Assembly: GCF_003668875.1 (NCBI RefSeq)
Contig: NZ_RAWM01000022.1
Location: forward strand, 27,578-91,577
From: Corallococcus interemptor
Lineage (GTDB): Bacteria > Myxococcota > Myxococcia > Myxococcales > Myxococcaceae
DNA: 64,000 nt
Direction: 5' to 3'
Part shown: positions 45,241 to 55,514 of the stretch, in pieces
How the letters are laid out: each line of letters starts with the position of its first letter
Position numbering within the stretch: the first letter of the stretch is position 1
Notes under the pieces: generated by a model
What the model saw: only the letters and a program-made list of their open reading frames with translations
What the model was told of the DNA's origin: nothing
The model's database searches: none
Made by a program: the position numbers and the translations under genes

Positions 45241-45738
45241 ATGTCTGGAGTTGTAACACGGAATGTCTCGCGGCTGGCGGGTGCTGTGATGGGATTGATG
45301 CTCGCCGCCTGCGGCGGCTCGCGCGAGGACTTCATCGGCGCGCGCGTGCTGGATGTCTGCAAGTCGTCCTGGCCCGTGTGCAGTGAATACGCGGGCTGCA
45401 TCCTCGGACCGGAGAGCTACTCGGAAGGGCGCTTCCCCGGACGCGGGCAGGTGCTGGTGCGCGTGCCGGAGGCCTCCACCATCCAGGTGAGCTTCTATCT
45501 GGAGGAGGTGACGGCGGCGGGCGAGGAGACCGCCATCACCGTGCACGAGGAGGGCTGTCGCGCACGGCAGCGCAAGGCGTCCTCGGGCCGCGCGGCGTTG
45601 GACCAGATGGAGAAGTTCGGCGTCTTCACCCAGCAGGCGGACGTCACCGGCGTGGGTGACCACCTGGTGGAGTTCGACTCCGACATGCAGGCGCGCTACG
45701 TGGTGAAGGTGGACGTGAAGCCGCTGCGCATCCCGTAG
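45241..45738 (+). CDS. Small Cys-containing lipoprotein of unknown function
   Basis: A 165-residue lipoprotein with lipobox LAAC (about Cys25). Four Cys occur early in the mature part, then a beta-rich region (VLVRVPEASTIQVSFYLEE) with a single Cys and a final VVKVDVKPLRIP strand. GAGG lies about ten bases before the ATG. No known family. Confidence 0.65.
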   Translation: MSGVVTRNVSRLAGAVMGLMLAACGGSREDFIGARVLDVCKSSWPVCSEYAGCILGPESYSEGRFPGRGQVLVRVPEASTIQVSFYLEEVTAAGEETAITVHEEGCRARQRKASSGRAALDQMEKFGVFTQQADVTGVGDHLVEFDSDMQARYVVKVDVKPLRIP

Positions 45739-45761
45739 AAACGCGCGAGCGGCGTACCGCC

Positions 45762-47414
45762 TCAGCCCTTGAGCGTGCGCACCAGGTGGGCCGCCACGCG
45801 GAAGCTGTTGGCCGCGATGGTGAGCGTGGACGGCACGCTGCCGCCCGTGGGCATGAAGCTGCCGTCCACCACGTAGAGGTTGGGCACCTCGTGCGCGCGG
45901 CAGTGCTTGTCCAGCACGGAGGCCGCCGGGTCGTCACCGAAGCGGCAGGTGCCGTGCTGGAGGATGGTGGTTTCGCCCTGCGTGCCCACGCGCTCGACGC
46001 TGTCCGGATCCAGGCGCAGCAGCACCTCCTCGCCGCGCTCGACGAGGAAGCGCGTGGCGGCGAAGTCCGCCGGGTGCCGGTCCAGGGTGATGGCGGCCAC
46101 GGGGATGCCGTACTTGTCCTTCACGCCGGACTCCACCGTGACGGAGGTGCCGGGCGTGGGGAGGAACTCCGCGTAGACCTCGAACTCGAGGATGCGCGAG
46201 TCGCGGTACGCGCGCATGCGGTCCTTCAATTCCTTGCCGAAGACGCCGGACTTGCCGCTGCCCGCGAGGCCCACCGCCGCGTAGATGGGGTTGGGGTGCG
46301 CCCACATGAAGCCCAGCGTGCCGCCCTTGCGGAAGCCGTGGCGCGCGTCCGGCATCACGTAGAAGTCCTGGAGGCTGCGGTTGACGAAGGGCGCGGGGTC
46401 CGTGAGCCACGGCCGCGCGGCCTTCTGCTTCGACACCCGGAAGTGCGCCCGCGAGCCGCCGAAGGAGCTGAAGAGGAGGTTCTTGCCGACGAGCCCGTTG
46501 CCGTTGGCGAGCCCGTTGGGGAAGCGGCTGGAGGTGGAGTTGAGCAGGAGGCGCGCGCTCTCCACCGCGGTGGCGGAGGCGATGATGACCTTCGCGGGCT
46601 GCTCCTGCGCGACGCCGTCCTTGTCCAGGTACACCACGCTCTTCGCGCGGCCCTGCCGGTCCACTTCGATGGAGCGCGCCATGCAGCCCGGGCGCACCTC
46701 CACGTTGCCGGTGGCGATGGCGTTGGGGATGAGGCTCGCGAGCGTGCTGCTCTTGGCGCCCGTCTCACAGCCGTAGCTGCCGCACAGCGCGCAGTAGGCG
46801 CACGGCGAGCGGCCCTTGTAGGCCTTGCTGATGATGCCGCGCGCGGTGGGCAGCGCGTGCCAGCCCATGCCCGCGCACGCCTTGTCGATTTCGGACGCCA
46901 CCGGGTGCACGTCCAGCGGCGGCAGCGGGTAGGGGCCGCTGCGGGGCTCCGCGAAGGGGTGGGGGACGGCCTGGCCGGACACGCCCAGCTCCGCTTCCGC
47001 CTTGTCGTAGAAGGGGGCCAGCTCCTCGTAGGAGATGGGCCAGTCCGCCACGGTGCTGCCGGGCACGGCGCCCAGCGTGGAGCGCAGGCGGAAGTCCACC
47101 GGCTTGAGGCGGTAGAAGAAGCCGCTCATGTGCACGGTGCCGCCGCCCACGCAGTTGGCGGTCCACGCGGCGTTGCTGCGCTCGTAGCGGCCCTTGGCGC
47201 CCTGGCGCACCAGGTGCGGCTCCTCCCACGGCAGCGGCATGAAGAAGTTGCGGCGGCTGTTGAGGATCTCGTCGTGGACGAAGTCCTTGGGCTGGTAGTG
47301 GCGGCCCTTCTCCAGCACCACGACCTTGAAGCCCGCGCGGCCCAGCTCCAGCGCCAGCGGCGCACCGCCCGCGCCGCTGCCCACGATGCACACGTCCACG
47401 GAAGGAAGGCTCAC
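45762..47414 (-). CDS. GMC oxidoreductase, large flavoprotein subunit of a gluconate 2-dehydrogenase-like enzyme
   Basis: A 550-residue FAD enzyme of the glucose-methanol-choline family. The N-terminal Rossmann motif is VGSGAGGAPLA (11-21). GGGTVHMSGFFYR is the second FAD motif, and the C-terminal GMC part has HGTCRFGDDP and VDGSFMPTGGSVPSTLTI. A CxxCxxCxxxxC cluster (Cys205, 208, 211, 216) may bind an iron-sulfur cluster or zinc, which is not standard for simple GMC enzymes. It has no signal peptide and probably rides to the periplasm with the Tat-exported partner encoded just upstream. GTG at 47414 overlaps that gene's stop. Substrate is likely a sugar acid or alcohol but is not known. Confidence 0.8.
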   Translation of the reverse strand: MSLPSVDVCIVGSGAGGAPLALELGRAGFKVVVLEKGRHYQPKDFVHDEILNSRRNFFMPLPWEEPHLVRQGAKGRYERSNAAWTANCVGGGTVHMSGFFYRLKPVDFRLRSTLGAVPGSTVADWPISYEELAPFYDKAEAELGVSGQAVPHPFAEPRSGPYPLPPLDVHPVASEIDKACAGMGWHALPTARGIISKAYKGRSPCAYCALCGSYGCETGAKSSTLASLIPNAIATGNVEVRPGCMARSIEVDRQGRAKSVVYLDKDGVAQEQPAKVIIASATAVESARLLLNSTSSRFPNGLANGNGLVGKNLLFSSFGGSRAHFRVSKQKAARPWLTDPAPFVNRSLQDFYVMPDARHGFRKGGTLGFMWAHPNPIYAAVGLAGSGKSGVFGKELKDRMRAYRDSRILEFEVYAEFLPTPGTSVTVESGVKDKYGIPVAAITLDRHPADFAATRFLVERGEEVLLRLDPDSVERVGTQGETTILQHGTCRFGDDPAASVLDKHCRAHEVPNLYVVDGSFMPTGGSVPSTLTIAANSFRVAAHLVRTLKG

Positions 47415-48064
47415 GGGTGGTGGCCTCCGCACTCGCGCAGGCACCTGGGACCGTCGTAGCCCTCGGGCGGCGCCATGGCGAGCGTGCCCACGGTGTCGAA
47501 GCCCATCAGGCGCCAGCCCACGCGGCCCTTGTTGCCGCCGTAGGACGGGTCGCCCAGGAAGCCCTCCAGGCTGAGCGTCATCAAGAGCTCGAAGAAGTGG
47601 GCCTCGCCGCTGCCGGCCGGGCTGTCCTTGAAGATGGCGAGCAGTTCGTCCTGCTGGGCGGGCGTGGCCTGCGCGAAGCCCTTCTGGAACATGCGCTGCG
47701 CGCGGCGCTCCAGCGCGGACAGGCCCTGGAGGAAGTCGCGGTGCATGGACTCCAGCCCCTGCGTCTCCAGGATGTGGTCGATGTAGAGCGCCACGTCCGC
47801 GTCCTGGGCACCGGGGTCCTCGTCGCGGGGGAGGAGCCGCTCGGTGGCCGCGGCGACGACGGCGTACTCGAAGGCGGAGAAGGTGCGCAGCGTCTGTCCG
47901 GCGGCGGTGGTGCCGGTGGGCTCCGCGGGCTTGGGCGCTTCCGCTTCCTTCGAACGTTTACACGCAGCGCCGCCCAGCAGCACCACACCGCCGCCGAAGA
48001 AGGTGAGCCGCTGGATGAAGGTGCGCCGGGACAGCTTCGGGGGGAGCGAACGCGCGCGAGCCAT
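47411..48064 (-). CDS. Gluconate 2-dehydrogenase subunit 3-like, Tat-exported (probable lipoprotein)
   Basis: A 217-residue small subunit. A twin-arginine leader (LSRRTFIQRL) is followed by a hydrophobic segment that ends in GGAAC, a lipobox, so it may be a Tat lipoprotein. The mature part matches the subunit 3 pattern: FSAFEYAVVAAATERLLPRDEDPGA, then helices and a C-terminal GW..MGFDTVG. The coupled GMC gene overlaps its 3' end (GTGA). No cytochrome subunit is adjacent. The chosen ATG at 48064 gives the normal Tat leader. Confidence 0.85.
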   Translation of the reverse strand: MARARSLPPKLSRRTFIQRLTFFGGGVVLLGGAACKRSKEAEAPKPAEPTGTTAAGQTLRTFSAFEYAVVAAATERLLPRDEDPGAQDADVALYIDHILETQGLESMHRDFLQGLSALERRAQRMFQKGFAQATPAQQDELLAIFKDSPAGSGEAHFFELLMTLSLEGFLGDPSYGGNKGRVGWRLMGFDTVGTLAMAPPEGYDGPRCLRECGGHHP

Positions 48065-48138
48065 GACATGCGAGCCTAGCCCAGGTGCCCTAGGATGGCG
48101 CACTCAACTGGGCCGATTGGACCAAGGAGAAGAACCGC

Positions 48139-49467
48139 ATGAAACGGCACGCGTGGATACTGGGAGCGGCGCTCGCGCTGGGATGTGGCGGCGGCAAGCC
48201 GGCCAACCCGGACGCGGGCCCGAAGCCGCAGGACGATGGCGGAACGACGGACACGCCCTTCGTGCGGCTGACGGTGGACACGGGGCCGACCGAGCAGACG
48301 GCCATCTCCAACATCGCGATGGCGGTGGGCCCGGAGGACCGCATCGGCATCGCGTACTACGTGAAGGTGAACGACAAGGACTTCGAGCTGCGCTACCGCG
48401 AGGTGCAGGACGGCCGGGTGCAGGCGACGGCGGAGAAGATCGCCACCGTGCAGCGCATGTACGGCGTGTCGCTGGCGTTCAGTCCCGCGGGCCAGCCCGT
48501 GGTGAGCTACCTGGGCGGCGGAAGCGACAACTCCGTCTACTGGCTGCAGAGTGACCTGGCGGTGGCCTACCGCAACGCGAACGGCACCTGGACGGAGCAC
48601 ATCGCGGTGCGCCGGGGTGACGAGGCCGTCGCGGGCAACGATGTGAGCGACGAGGGCTACCTCGTGGGCATCAACCCCGCGCTGGTCTTCAGTGGCAACG
48701 ACGCGCTCGTCGTGTACCGCGACGTGCACAACGGGCAGTCCCCGCAGCAGGACTGGGCGGGCAGCGACGTGGAGCTCGCGAGCGGCGGGCCCGCCACCTG
48801 GCAGCACCGGGTGGTGGCGGTGGGCGGCAATGGCGCGGACGAAAAGCCCGCTTATGGCGGCCGCCTCCAGATGGTGATGGCGGGCGCCCAGCCGGCGCTG
48901 GTGTTCGACCAGGCCTTCGGGGCCGCGGACGCGCCGGGGCAGAACGTGTTCTTCCAGCGCCGCAACGCGGATGGCACCACGTGGACGCCGCCGGTGAAGG
49001 TCCAGTCGGTGGGCGGCACGATGCTGGGCGCATCCCTGGCGTATGACACGCAGGTGGGCTTCGGCATCGCGGTGGTGGACCGCTTCACCAGCCAGCTCAC
49101 GTTCATCACCTGCGACGGCAAGACGGGGACGAAGTGCGCGGCGGCGGGGGACTGGACGACGCCGGACCCCGTGTACCAGACGGGCTCTGGCGGCTGGTAT
49201 CCGTCGCTGGCGTTCGACCCGACGACGCATGATCCGTCCATCGCGTTCCACATCTGCTCGCTGGAGTCCGGGCGCAACGAAGGCAGCTGCTCGCCGTCGG
49301 ATGACGCGCTCGTCATCGCCACGCGCGTGGAGGACCAGTGGCGCGAGGTGACGGTGGACACGGCGGGCGGCTGGTCGCCGAAGCTGGCGTTCCTGTCGTC
49401 CGGCAAGCGGGTGGTGCTCTACCGCGCGAGCGGCACGCAGGCCCTGACGCTGGCGGTGGAGCGGTGA
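48139..49467 (+). CDS. Large lipoprotein with propeller-like repeats
   Basis: A 442-residue lipoprotein (LGC, about Cys16) with a PDAGP-type linker. Repeated beta segments begin with phrases like RIGIAYYVKV, GQPVVSYLGGG, NDALVVYRDVHN and PSLAFDPTTHDPSIAFH, as in sialidase-like or BNR-type propellers. No catalytic motif seen. AAGGAGAA lies before the ATG at 48139. Its stop overlaps the start of the next lipoprotein (GTGA). Confidence 0.65.
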   Translation: MKRHAWILGAALALGCGGGKPANPDAGPKPQDDGGTTDTPFVRLTVDTGPTEQTAISNIAMAVGPEDRIGIAYYVKVNDKDFELRYREVQDGRVQATAEKIATVQRMYGVSLAFSPAGQPVVSYLGGGSDNSVYWLQSDLAVAYRNANGTWTEHIAVRRGDEAVAGNDVSDEGYLVGINPALVFSGNDALVVYRDVHNGQSPQQDWAGSDVELASGGPATWQHRVVAVGGNGADEKPAYGGRLQMVMAGAQPALVFDQAFGAADAPGQNVFFQRRNADGTTWTPPVKVQSVGGTMLGASLAYDTQVGFGIAVVDRFTSQLTFITCDGKTGTKCAAAGDWTTPDPVYQTGSGGWYPSLAFDPTTHDPSIAFHICSLESGRNEGSCSPSDDALVIATRVEDQWREVTVDTAGGWSPKLAFLSSGKRVVLYRASGTQALTLAVER

Positions 49468-50015
49468 GCCTCGCGGGACGCGCCCTGGCGGCGCTGGGGC
49501 TCGCGGGCCTGCTCTCTGGCGCGGGCGCCATCGCGTGCCGGGGAGACAACGAGCTGTCCGGCAGCGTGTCGGAGCTGTTCACGGTGAGCGACGTGTCGCG
49601 CGTGGAGATCCGCCGCAACCCGGAGGCGCTCCAGGTGAGCTACTTCCGCAACAACGGCCTGGACGTGGACCTGGTCGCGCGGCTCACCGTGGACACGGAA
49701 GGCGTGGACCTGAAGCCGGGCACGAAGGTGCAGCTCGGCGGCACCACGCCTTCGGGCCGCGACCGCGCGTCGGTGGTGCACGTGGCCGCGGGAGAGCCCG
49801 CGCGCGTCTTCACCCAGGTGGAGCGCGGCGACCTGGTGCTCGACGAGGGCGGCAACCCGGGTGAAGTCACGCGCGGAGACTTCTCCCTGTCGTTCAAGAA
49901 GGGCGACGGCTACGGCGCGGGGCGCAACATCGAGGGGACGTTCAACTCCCTGGCGCTCGACGCGGGCTTCGGTCCGGACCTGGGCGACGTGGTGGGCGAC
50001 GAGCCCTCGCCCTGA
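49464..50015 (+). CDS. Small lipoprotein, paralog of the 23381-23884 product
   Basis: A 183-residue exported protein with an IAC lipobox-like end of the signal segment (about Cys21). The mature start LSGSVSEL and a following VSYFRNNGLDVDLVARLTV strand echo LEGSVTEL and VSFVNTQGSGQDVVLKVSA in the Glt/Nfs-like operon lipoprotein, so the two look related. GTG at 49464 overlaps the upstream stop. Function unknown. Confidence 0.65.
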   Translation: MSLAGRALAALGLAGLLSGAGAIACRGDNELSGSVSELFTVSDVSRVEIRRNPEALQVSYFRNNGLDVDLVARLTVDTEGVDLKPGTKVQLGGTTPSGRDRASVVHVAAGEPARVFTQVERGDLVLDEGGNPGEVTRGDFSLSFKKGDGYGAGRNIEGTFNSLALDAGFGPDLGDVVGDEPSP

Positions 50016-50023
50016 ATCACCCC

Positions 50024-50062
50024 GGGGCTTCCGGTGACACACGCGCCGGAAGCCCCAGGTTC
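50024..50062 (+). terminator. Hairpin terminator between convergent genes
   Basis: GGGGCTTCCGG and CCGGAAGCCCC form a perfect 11-bp stem around an 11-base loop, followed on the plus strand by the weakly T-rich AGGTTCTTGCCTTT. It lies nine bases after the stop at 50015. Confidence 0.65.
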
Positions 50063-50068
50063 TTGCCT

Positions 50069-50716
50069 TTACGGAGTGCAGGCGTCGAGCGTGGCCAGGC
50101 CCTGGGTGAGCTGTCCCTGGTGCGTGGCGAACCCAGCGAGCGCCGGAGCGCCGCCGTCGAGGAAGAGCTGGCGCGCGGTGTCCACGGCGTCCCGTGCGTG
50201 CACCGTCACGGTGGAGCCGCTGGCGTCCGTCACCTTCACCGCGCCGTCCGACTGACCCTGCGCGCGGATGAGCAGGGCGCCCGCTTCGTCGCGCGCGACC
50301 ATGCCGTCCTCCAGCGGTTCGAAGTAGCGCACCACCGGCGCCTGGCCTTCGCGCTGGAGCTCCAGGCGCATGACGCCGGACTCCACGTCGCGGGACATCT
50401 TCAGGGTGTCGGTGGGGCTGAGCTTCACGATGCGCGTGTTGGGGTCTTCGCCCTCCACGCTGCTCACCGGGTTGCTGCCGGTCCAGAACTCGATGCTGTT
50501 GACGACGAGCGCGTCCACCAGCGTGCCGATTTCATAGACAGGCACGACGACGAACACGAGGAACACCAGCCACTGGACGAACTTGTTGCCGGAGATGCCC
50601 TTGTTGAACTGCCAGATCTTCGTCGTGAGCTTGAACGAGCCGAAGCAGCCCGTCGCATGCATCATCAGGACACCCGCGCACAACACACCGAGCCAGCGGG
50701 ACGGACGCAACTTCAT
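50069..50716 (-). CDS. DUF3332-family lipoprotein with internal membrane segment
   Basis: A 215-residue lipoprotein (ATGC, Cys24). CFGSFKLT, then a membrane-like helix (about 47-72) and NSIEFWTGSNP form the hallmark of the DUF3332 family, whose function is unknown. GGAGG precedes the ATG at good spacing. It lies 59 bases downstream of the sigma-54 activator on the same strand and may share its transcript. Confidence 0.85.
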   Translation of the reverse strand: MKLRPSRWLGVLCAGVLMMHATGCFGSFKLTTKIWQFNKGISGNKFVQWLVFLVFVVVPVYEIGTLVDALVVNSIEFWTGSNPVSSVEGEDPNTRIVKLSPTDTLKMSRDVESGVMRLELQREGQAPVVRYFEPLEDGMVARDEAGALLIRAQGQSDGAVKVTDASGSTVTVHARDAVDTARQLFLDGGAPALAGFATHQGQLTQGLATLDACTP

Positions 50717-50775
50717 GAAGCCCTCCTGGGGGATGGGGGACCGCGCGAAAGCGGCCGCCACCATGCCACAAGGGC

Positions 50776-52140
<1,365 letters not shown>

Positions 52141-52199
52141 GAGCGGCCGGGGATTCTAGACGGCTTCGGGCCCGCGCGGGCTGTCTGTCGGTACAACCC

Positions 52200-52226
52200 G
52201 TGCCCGGCCGGTGGGCAGCCGGGCAC
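52200..52226. other. Perfect 9-bp hairpin upstream of the sigma-54 activator
   Basis: GTGCCCGGC and GCCGGGCAC pair around a 9-base loop, about 60 bases before the activator ATG. It could be an operator, a 5' UTR structure or a terminator remnant. No T-run. Confidence 0.35.
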
Positions 52227-52275
52227 GGCGCGTCATTCCCGTGATGGCGGCTTTGTTTTGAGCCCGGAGAAACAG

Positions 52276-52314
52276 CACGGCCGTTCTCCTCGGAGGCTGA
52301 GAAGAACGGCCGTG
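52276..52314 (-). terminator. Terminator hairpin of the beta-helix lipoprotein gene
   Basis: CACGGCCGTTCT and AGAACGGCCGTG form a perfect 12-bp stem with a 15-base loop, 12 bases beyond the stop at 52326. It is followed on the minus strand by CTGTTTCTCC, a weak T-run. Confidence 0.6.
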
Positions 52315-52325
52315 AAGTGAGGGCG

Positions 52326-55280
52326 CTAATCCCCCGGGTACTTCACGATCCACGCATCGTCCGGGCCGCCCTGGCTGGGCATGAAGATGTCGCCGAACGT
52401 CGAGCCGACCATCACAGGGTCACCATGCACGTCGACGGCGACTCCCATGCCGGTGGTGTAGGGCCCTCCTGGTTCGCCCACGTGGGGCTGCCAGACACGG
52501 ATTCCGGCGGAATCGAACTTCCAGAGTGACATCCAGTTTCCCGCGCTTCCGGACGCATAGATATGGCCATCTGGCGCGACCGCGACGGACCAGATGGTTG
52601 CGTTGGTGAACCCCTGCTCATGCCATTCGCGAGTCCACTGCAGGGTTCCGCTCGCGCCGTCGAACTTGAGCAGCAAGGGGCGGTAGGACTCCGAAAAGGG
52701 GGTCGTCCAGCCGCCGACGTACACGTTGCCGGCACCATCGACCGCCACGCTCTTGGCGGCGACGTTCAAGTAGGTGGGACTGGGCTTGTTCCAGCGTGCT
52801 TCCCAGACCAACGTTCCATCCAGGGCGTAGCGTGCCAGGTAGATTTCACTGATGCCCCCTCCCGACGAGCCTCCGTTGCCGTGGCCCACCACGAAGATGG
52901 ATTGGTGCACGGCGCTGTAGGCGATGCCCGTGAGCTCGTCCCATCCGCTGCCGCCAGTCTGGCGGGTCCAGGCGACAGTGCCATCCGCATGGAGCCGGGC
53001 CAGGTAGTAGTCAGGAGGGCCGTAGGTTGGCTGCGTCACCCGGGTGCTTCCTGCCGCGTAGAGGTCGGTGCCGTCCGAGGTGATGCTGGCGAAGGACTCG
53101 CTCGCCGTCGTTCCAAGCTGGGACTTCCAGATCCGATTCCCGTTCTTGTCGTACTTGACGACGTAGGCATCACCGCCACCCGCCGGAGGCGCGCCAATAT
53201 TGCCGCCAGCGGAGCCCGCGATGAACACGTTGTCGAGCGCATCAACGGTGATGCCATTCGCGGACTCCGAGGAACTGGTCCCCATCTGCCGCGTCCATCC
53301 CTGGCCCCCCGTGACTGAATAGCGGCCGACCACCGCGTCCCATCCCCCGGAGTTGGTGAAGCCGAAGTCGCCATCGCTTTCGCCGGCATAAAAGATGTCG
53401 CCCACGCTGTTGGTCGTCACCGCGAAGAGGCGATCCGTAACGGGCGTGCCACGCTGTATGCCCCAGAGGGGGGAGGGCGTCGCGCTCGTTGCACAGTCGC
53501 TCTCCACCGCACCCCGGTCAGGCTGGCTCAGGCTGCCACACCGGCGTGAGACGTTGGTCGTATCCGGAAGGGCGGTGTCGATGCCCGCGGAACCGGGCTT
53601 GAGCCGCAGGTCTCCCGCGAGGCCATTGCGGAAGGAGGGATTCCCTTCGGCGCTGGCCGTGGGCCCGGTCCCCGCGTGATCGAAGCTTGTCTGCGCCTTC
53701 CACTGGGCGAACGTCAGTCCCGCCGTGCCATCCAGCCGGAACTTCGCACCGGTGGAATGATAGAAGAGGTTGTTCTCGCTCTGGAACACACCCGCGACGA
53801 ATGCAGGCTGGAAGAAGAGCGTGCCGCCCGTTCGTGTGGTCCGGGTAAAGGGCGCCTCTGTGTCCGCCGGGTCGAAGTAGGCCAGTCCGTCGACCTCCGA
53901 GACAATGTTGTTCCAGATGCGGATGTCGCGTGCATCTTCCCACCCTGCTCCGTTGGAGGAGGGATGGACCTGGATGCCACTGTGCGGAAGCTTGTGGAGG
54001 GTGTTGTGATAAATCTCCACGTTCGCAGCGCGGTAGACAGTGATTCCATCGCCGCAGTTGAACTTCTTCTGCTGCCTGGGCCAGGTCACCACCTGGTTCT
54101 GGTTCATGTTGTGGATCTGATTGCGGCGGATGACGATGTCTGACGCGCCCGGCAGGTCAAAACGGCCGAGTTCAATGCCAATGCCGCTGTCGAAGATGGT
54201 CGCATCCTCGATGCGCACCCGCGTCGCGCCATAATGCACGATGACGGCGGCGCCTCCGCAAATGGGCGTGTTGTCGTGCCACTCCTCGGCTGCATAGAGA
54301 TTGTAGAAGCGGTTGGCTCCCGTGATGAGCACGTCATTGCAGGACTTGATGTCCACGGCGTTCTCCATGTTGTCGTGGAAGTCATTGCCCTCAATGGTGA
54401 TGTGCCGGGGGTTCAGAGCGACGTTCGGGCCTCCGCCGGGGAGCGGGTCCTCCTGCTCGGATCCCTGGCACTGGACGCTGTCGCCCGAGTTGTCGAAGCT
54501 GTAGTTCTTCAGGACGTGGATGTGATGGGACGCGCGGCTGATGGTGACGCCGTTGCCGTCCGCACGCACGACTTCCACCCTGCCGTCAGAACGGGTCACC
54601 GTGTCCGTGCCCAGGTTCTTGGACAGGGTGTTGCCTTCAATCGTGACGTGGGACCCCTGGAGCACGGAGACGCCGGCCTTCTGGCATCGCTCGATGATGG
54701 AGTCCTGAACCGCGATGTGGTCCGAGTAGGAGATGTAGATGCCGGCGTAGTCTTGATCCTGGCAGTCCACGATCAGGTTCTTGAGGATCCAATAGCTGGC
54801 ATTGCCAAAGCTGAAGGGGCGCTTGCCTCCGTAAGGGATGATTCTTGCCTTGTGCTGGTACGAATCGACGCCGATGACGCGACGGGGAGTGGTGGCCGTA
54901 CCGGTCAGGTCGACGTAGTTGAAGGTACCCTCGTAGGGCGTCGGGCTGCCGTGGACATACAGAATGTAGCCTGCGGGCAGCTTGCCCATCGCGTAACGGA
55001 GCGTCTTGCAAGGATGGGTTGAAACGGGGCCGCAATCCGTGGTGTCCGCGCCCTCATGCGAGACGTGGTGCGAGCCCAAGGCGGGCGCTGAGAGGAAATC
55101 CTTGTCAGGCAGTTCGACCTGGAAGTCCAGCAGCGCGGCCTTGGAAGACATCAGGCGCTCTGGGGACGGAGCACCGTCCGATGGGCCACCGCAAGCCGCG
55201 GTCCAAAGGACGCTGCAAAGGGCCAGGACGGCGAGTGGCGAGTGGGTGAGAGGCGCGAGTGGGGGGTGGATTCGTGGCAT
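52326..55280 (-). CDS. Large lipoprotein: right-handed beta-helix plus SBBP-type beta-propeller
   Basis: A 984-residue lipoprotein with a TAAC lipobox (about Cys30). Residues about 90-560 form a pectate-lyase-like right-handed beta-helix, with recurring HITIEGND, DIVIRRNQIHN and VEIYHNTLH rungs. From about 600 onward, SBBP-type repeats build a propeller (AVTTNSVGDIFYAGES, ITVDALDNVFIAGSA, VAVDGAGNVYVGGW). The fold suggests polysaccharide binding or degradation at the surface, but catalytic residues cannot be assigned. Base use is visibly less G+C-rich at third positions than in its neighbours, which hints at transfer or relaxed selection. The start is ATG at 55280. Confidence 0.8.
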   Translation of the reverse strand: MPRIHPPLAPLTHSPLAVLALCSVLWTAACGGPSDGAPSPERLMSSKAALLDFQVELPDKDFLSAPALGSHHVSHEGADTTDCGPVSTHPCKTLRYAMGKLPAGYILYVHGSPTPYEGTFNYVDLTGTATTPRRVIGVDSYQHKARIIPYGGKRPFSFGNASYWILKNLIVDCQDQDYAGIYISYSDHIAVQDSIIERCQKAGVSVLQGSHVTIEGNTLSKNLGTDTVTRSDGRVEVVRADGNGVTISRASHHIHVLKNYSFDNSGDSVQCQGSEQEDPLPGGGPNVALNPRHITIEGNDFHDNMENAVDIKSCNDVLITGANRFYNLYAAEEWHDNTPICGGAAVIVHYGATRVRIEDATIFDSGIGIELGRFDLPGASDIVIRRNQIHNMNQNQVVTWPRQQKKFNCGDGITVYRAANVEIYHNTLHKLPHSGIQVHPSSNGAGWEDARDIRIWNNIVSEVDGLAYFDPADTEAPFTRTTRTGGTLFFQPAFVAGVFQSENNLFYHSTGAKFRLDGTAGLTFAQWKAQTSFDHAGTGPTASAEGNPSFRNGLAGDLRLKPGSAGIDTALPDTTNVSRRCGSLSQPDRGAVESDCATSATPSPLWGIQRGTPVTDRLFAVTTNSVGDIFYAGESDGDFGFTNSGGWDAVVGRYSVTGGQGWTRQMGTSSSESANGITVDALDNVFIAGSAGGNIGAPPAGGGDAYVVKYDKNGNRIWKSQLGTTASESFASITSDGTDLYAAGSTRVTQPTYGPPDYYLARLHADGTVAWTRQTGGSGWDELTGIAYSAVHQSIFVVGHGNGGSSGGGISEIYLARYALDGTLVWEARWNKPSPTYLNVAAKSVAVDGAGNVYVGGWTTPFSESYRPLLLKFDGASGTLQWTREWHEQGFTNATIWSVAVAPDGHIYASGSAGNWMSLWKFDSAGIRVWQPHVGEPGGPYTTGMGVAVDVHGDPVMVGSTFGDIFMPSQGGPDDAWIVKYPGD

Positions 55281-55446
55281 GCGGTGCGACCGCGATCAGG
55301 CACTTGGGAACGCTTCATGCGAACTCATTCCTGACCGCGATTGAGTCGATGACGGAGCCACGGGAATTTCCTGGCGGTGACAAGGCGACCAGGGTCTGGT
55401 GGATTGTCGTCTGTCTTTCAGTAGAGATGGTGGACTGCTGACTGGT

Positions 55447-55486
55447 GAAAAGAAGAGCGGCCACCCTGGGGTCAGGGCAGCCGCTC
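55447..55486 (-). terminator. Rho-independent terminator of the stalked propeller lipoprotein gene
   Basis: On the minus strand GAGCGGC pairs with GCCGCTC, with an inner CCCTG/CAGGG stem, followed directly by TTCTTTTC. It lies 28 bases beyond the stop at 55515. Confidence 0.8.
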
Positions 55487-55514
55487 GGTCGTGATCAGGC
55501 GTGTCTGCTATTGC

